A DNA stretch of 64,000 nucleotides from Grimontia celer (GTDB lineage: Bacteria; Pseudomonadota; Gammaproteobacteria; Enterobacterales; Vibrionaceae). Below the pieces are notes generated by a model. That model was not told the DNA's origin and did not search any database. It worked only from the letters and a program-made list of their open reading frames with translations. The translations under genes were made by a program, and so were the position numbers. Where the stretch lies: contig NZ_FIZX01000002.1 in the NCBI RefSeq assembly GCF_900055185.1, positions 1,120,586-1,184,585 on the forward strand. The letters are read 5' to 3'. Position 1 is the stretch's first letter. The number at the start of each line of letters is the position of its first letter. Positions 62,622 to 64,000 of the stretch are shown here, one piece after another.

Positions 62622-64000
62622 CTAACAGGCAATGCTTTTCCCTTCAGAAGCGATGATTTGCGCTAGTCGATCAGGCTCACTCACTAACGTCGGATACTTA
62701 AGATACAAATGATGTAAACAGGTCAGACATAGAGATATACAATCATTAGTTTTCTCACGGATCTCCTCTGCATCCCACCACGCTTCGCCGGACAGGATGA
62801 GGTTCCAATCACGGGTCAGCATTTGAGCGACTTCAACGGCCTCTTGTGCATCACCTTTGATCAACACGCTAACTGCCTGAGCAACGTTCTCGGCTTGAGA
62901 ACCTGCACCAAATATATTGCGCAAAGCGAGAATCGCATCCAGCAAGCCATCCAACCTTTCTGGCTGCCTCGCCGCACTGAACAGTCTGCCAAAAGCGAGT
63001 CGAATACCCGTTGAATCGGTATCTTCCAGCAGCAAACTCCAGTTTTCCAAATCGTCCAACACACTGTTGGTCACTGACACTGGCTCTTCTGCTTCTTTTA
63101 CTGTGTCGACAACCTGCTTTGCCCCTTCCAGGGAAAAAGGGTCGATATGCCAAGCCCATTCAGGCGCAACAAACGGCGGCGTTTGTTCGAGAAAACACAT
63201 CGCCATGCATAAAGTTATGTTTAGTTCGGTCGCGACTTTGTCGTTCTCTGCATCCATCACATCATCAGGCCATTCATCGTCATCCAACAAATCTCCCGCA
63301 TTGATGGCGTAAGCAAAGCCGGATTCCAACATAAAGCCACTGTCTTTGCGCTTTGCCATCTGACTTGGCAATTGAAGAACATATTCAGCGATCGCTGGTG
63401 TGTATCGACGAATGGTTCCCCACTTTGTATCCAACGCATCAAAATCAATCAGAGAGGCATTGCGAAAGCCAACAAACAATGGAATCTGCGCCACTTCACC
63501 GTCAGCCACGCTGCGTGCTATCTCGAGCATTTCCAATACGGTTTCGACGAAAATATCTGCAGAAATAGGCCCACGCACACGCATCAAGTCATAGCTGTTA
63601 ATGAGAAGAGCAGCAGGAAGTGAGGAAAGCGTGATAACGCCACGTTTGCCTTTGGAATCTGCATAATGGCCGAAGGTCTCACTCGGCTCATTACCAATGG
63701 TTTCGAACACACGCTCAAACGAATGATCTTCGATGAAGTGTCGATACAGAGTTTTGTGGCCAGGCAGGTGCATGATCGCGGCACTCAAATGACCCGAGGC
63801 GCGATAAAACAAATGAGGACGTGCCCCCGCTTTTACCAGAAAAAGTGGGTAGAGTTCTGCTGCTACGTTGGCCAAGCTTCGCGCAAGGGGATCAGTCGCA
63901 TTGACTACTGGCGTTGTGCCTCCGTTTTGGCGGCGCCACACAGAAAACATATGCTGACCGTTTTGCAGCACATGCGGCAAACGATGGAAAAATGACTGTT
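62622..64000 (-). CDS. Unknown protein, N-terminus cut by window edge
   Basis: At least 459 residues; the frame stays open to the window edge with no stop, so the true start lies beyond 64000. There is no signal peptide or membrane segment in view. It has an early region SVWRRQNGGTTPVVNATDPLARSLANVAAELYPLFLVKAGARPHLFYRASGHL, a central HIDPFSLEGAKQVVDTVKEAEEPVSVTNSVLDDLENWSLLLED and a Cys-rich tail (NDCISLCLTCLHHLYLKYPTLVSEPDRLAQIIASEGKSIAC). No family is recognised. Confidence 0.72.
   Translation of the reverse strand, partial: QSFFHRLPHVLQNGQHMFSVWRRQNGGTTPVVNATDPLARSLANVAAELYPLFLVKAGARPHLFYRASGHLSAAIMHLPGHKTLYRHFIEDHSFERVFETIGNEPSETFGHYADSKGKRGVITLSSLPAALLINSYDLMRVRGPISADIFVETVLEMLEIARSVADGEVAQIPLFVGFRNASLIDFDALDTKWGTIRRYTPAIAEYVLQLPSQMAKRKDSGFMLESGFAYAINAGDLLDDDEWPDDVMDAENDKVATELNITLCMAMCFLEQTPPFVAPEWAWHIDPFSLEGAKQVVDTVKEAEEPVSVTNSVLDDLENWSLLLEDTDSTGIRLAFGRLFSAARQPERLDGLLDAILALRNIFGAGSQAENVAQAVSVLIKGDAQEAVEVAQMLTRDWNLILSGEAWWDAEEIREKTNDCISLCLTCLHHLYLKYPTLVSEPDRLAQIIASEGKSIAC

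Noticed and set aside
1-64000. CRISPR arrays, tRNA, rRNA, complete insertion sequences or prophage genes
   Set aside because: None was recognised on reading either strand; only the MITE-like element, its solo end and short palindromes were found.

Overview
The window reads as a chromosomal segment of a marine gammaproteobacterium, most likely Vibrionaceae (Grimontia/Enterovibrio/Photobacterium-like). This rests on recall of protein families: folM-folX, YbcJ-type S4 protein, YdiI-type thioesterase, DUF3389 and DUF2797 proteins, an integron-like cassette cluster, and Vibrio-style palindromic repeats. No rRNA, tRNA, CRISPR array or intact transposase was seen. The genus is not certain.

Layout. 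0-5.6 kb: a partial SDR gene, folM-folX (tetrahydromonapterin synthesis), a cytochrome b561/YceI pair, an M20 amidohydrolase and a GPH-family sugar transporter with a LacI-type operator. 6-9.5 kb: aroG with a possible TyrR box, orphan cobQ, a small outer-membrane protein. 9.5-20.5 kb: a molybdenum region with an AraC regulator diverging from a two-subunit molybdenum hydroxylase (IorAB type), its XdhC and MocA-like maturation factors, a BCCT transporter, modABC and two small hypothetical genes. 20.5-25 kb: a possible 25-residue ORF, an S4 RNA-binding protein, a TDT transporter, a LysR regulator and an FMN reductase. 25-36 kb: one long minus-strand nitrogen block, urtABCDE-ureDABCE-(63 aa)-FG, for high-affinity urea uptake and hydrolysis. 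A sigma-54 promoter and two NtrC-like enhancer sites lie before urtA. 36-40 kb: a DUF4174 protein, phhA-phhB, an EAL phosphodiesterase and YlqF GTPase.

40.4-42.7 kb is the most accessory-looking part: four short minus-strand ORFs, three of the gaps filled by related imperfect inverted repeats that look like integron attC sites, with no integrase in view. 43-50 kb: DyP peroxidase, OsmC, a chemoreceptor, RidA, a second YceI, an aromatic aminotransferase and a retropepsin-like protease. 50.5-54.6 kb: anaerobic ribonucleotide reductase nrdD-nrdG with an upstream FNR-like site, then a secreted EEP nuclease-like protein. 54.7-64 kb: small envelope proteins, a DUF2797 protein, a 121-bp MITE-like element, menI/ydiI, an M48 lipoprotein protease, a REC-CheC protein with a PAS partner, a coiled-coil membrane protein, a MOSC-reductase-ferredoxin fusion and a partial unknown gene.

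Links. FolX/FolM make the pterin used by bacterial phenylalanine hydroxylase, and phhAB, aroG and an aromatic aminotransferase are all here. ModABC supplies molybdate needed by IorAB and possibly by the MOSC fusion. The urea block couples import to hydrolysis under apparent nitrogen control.
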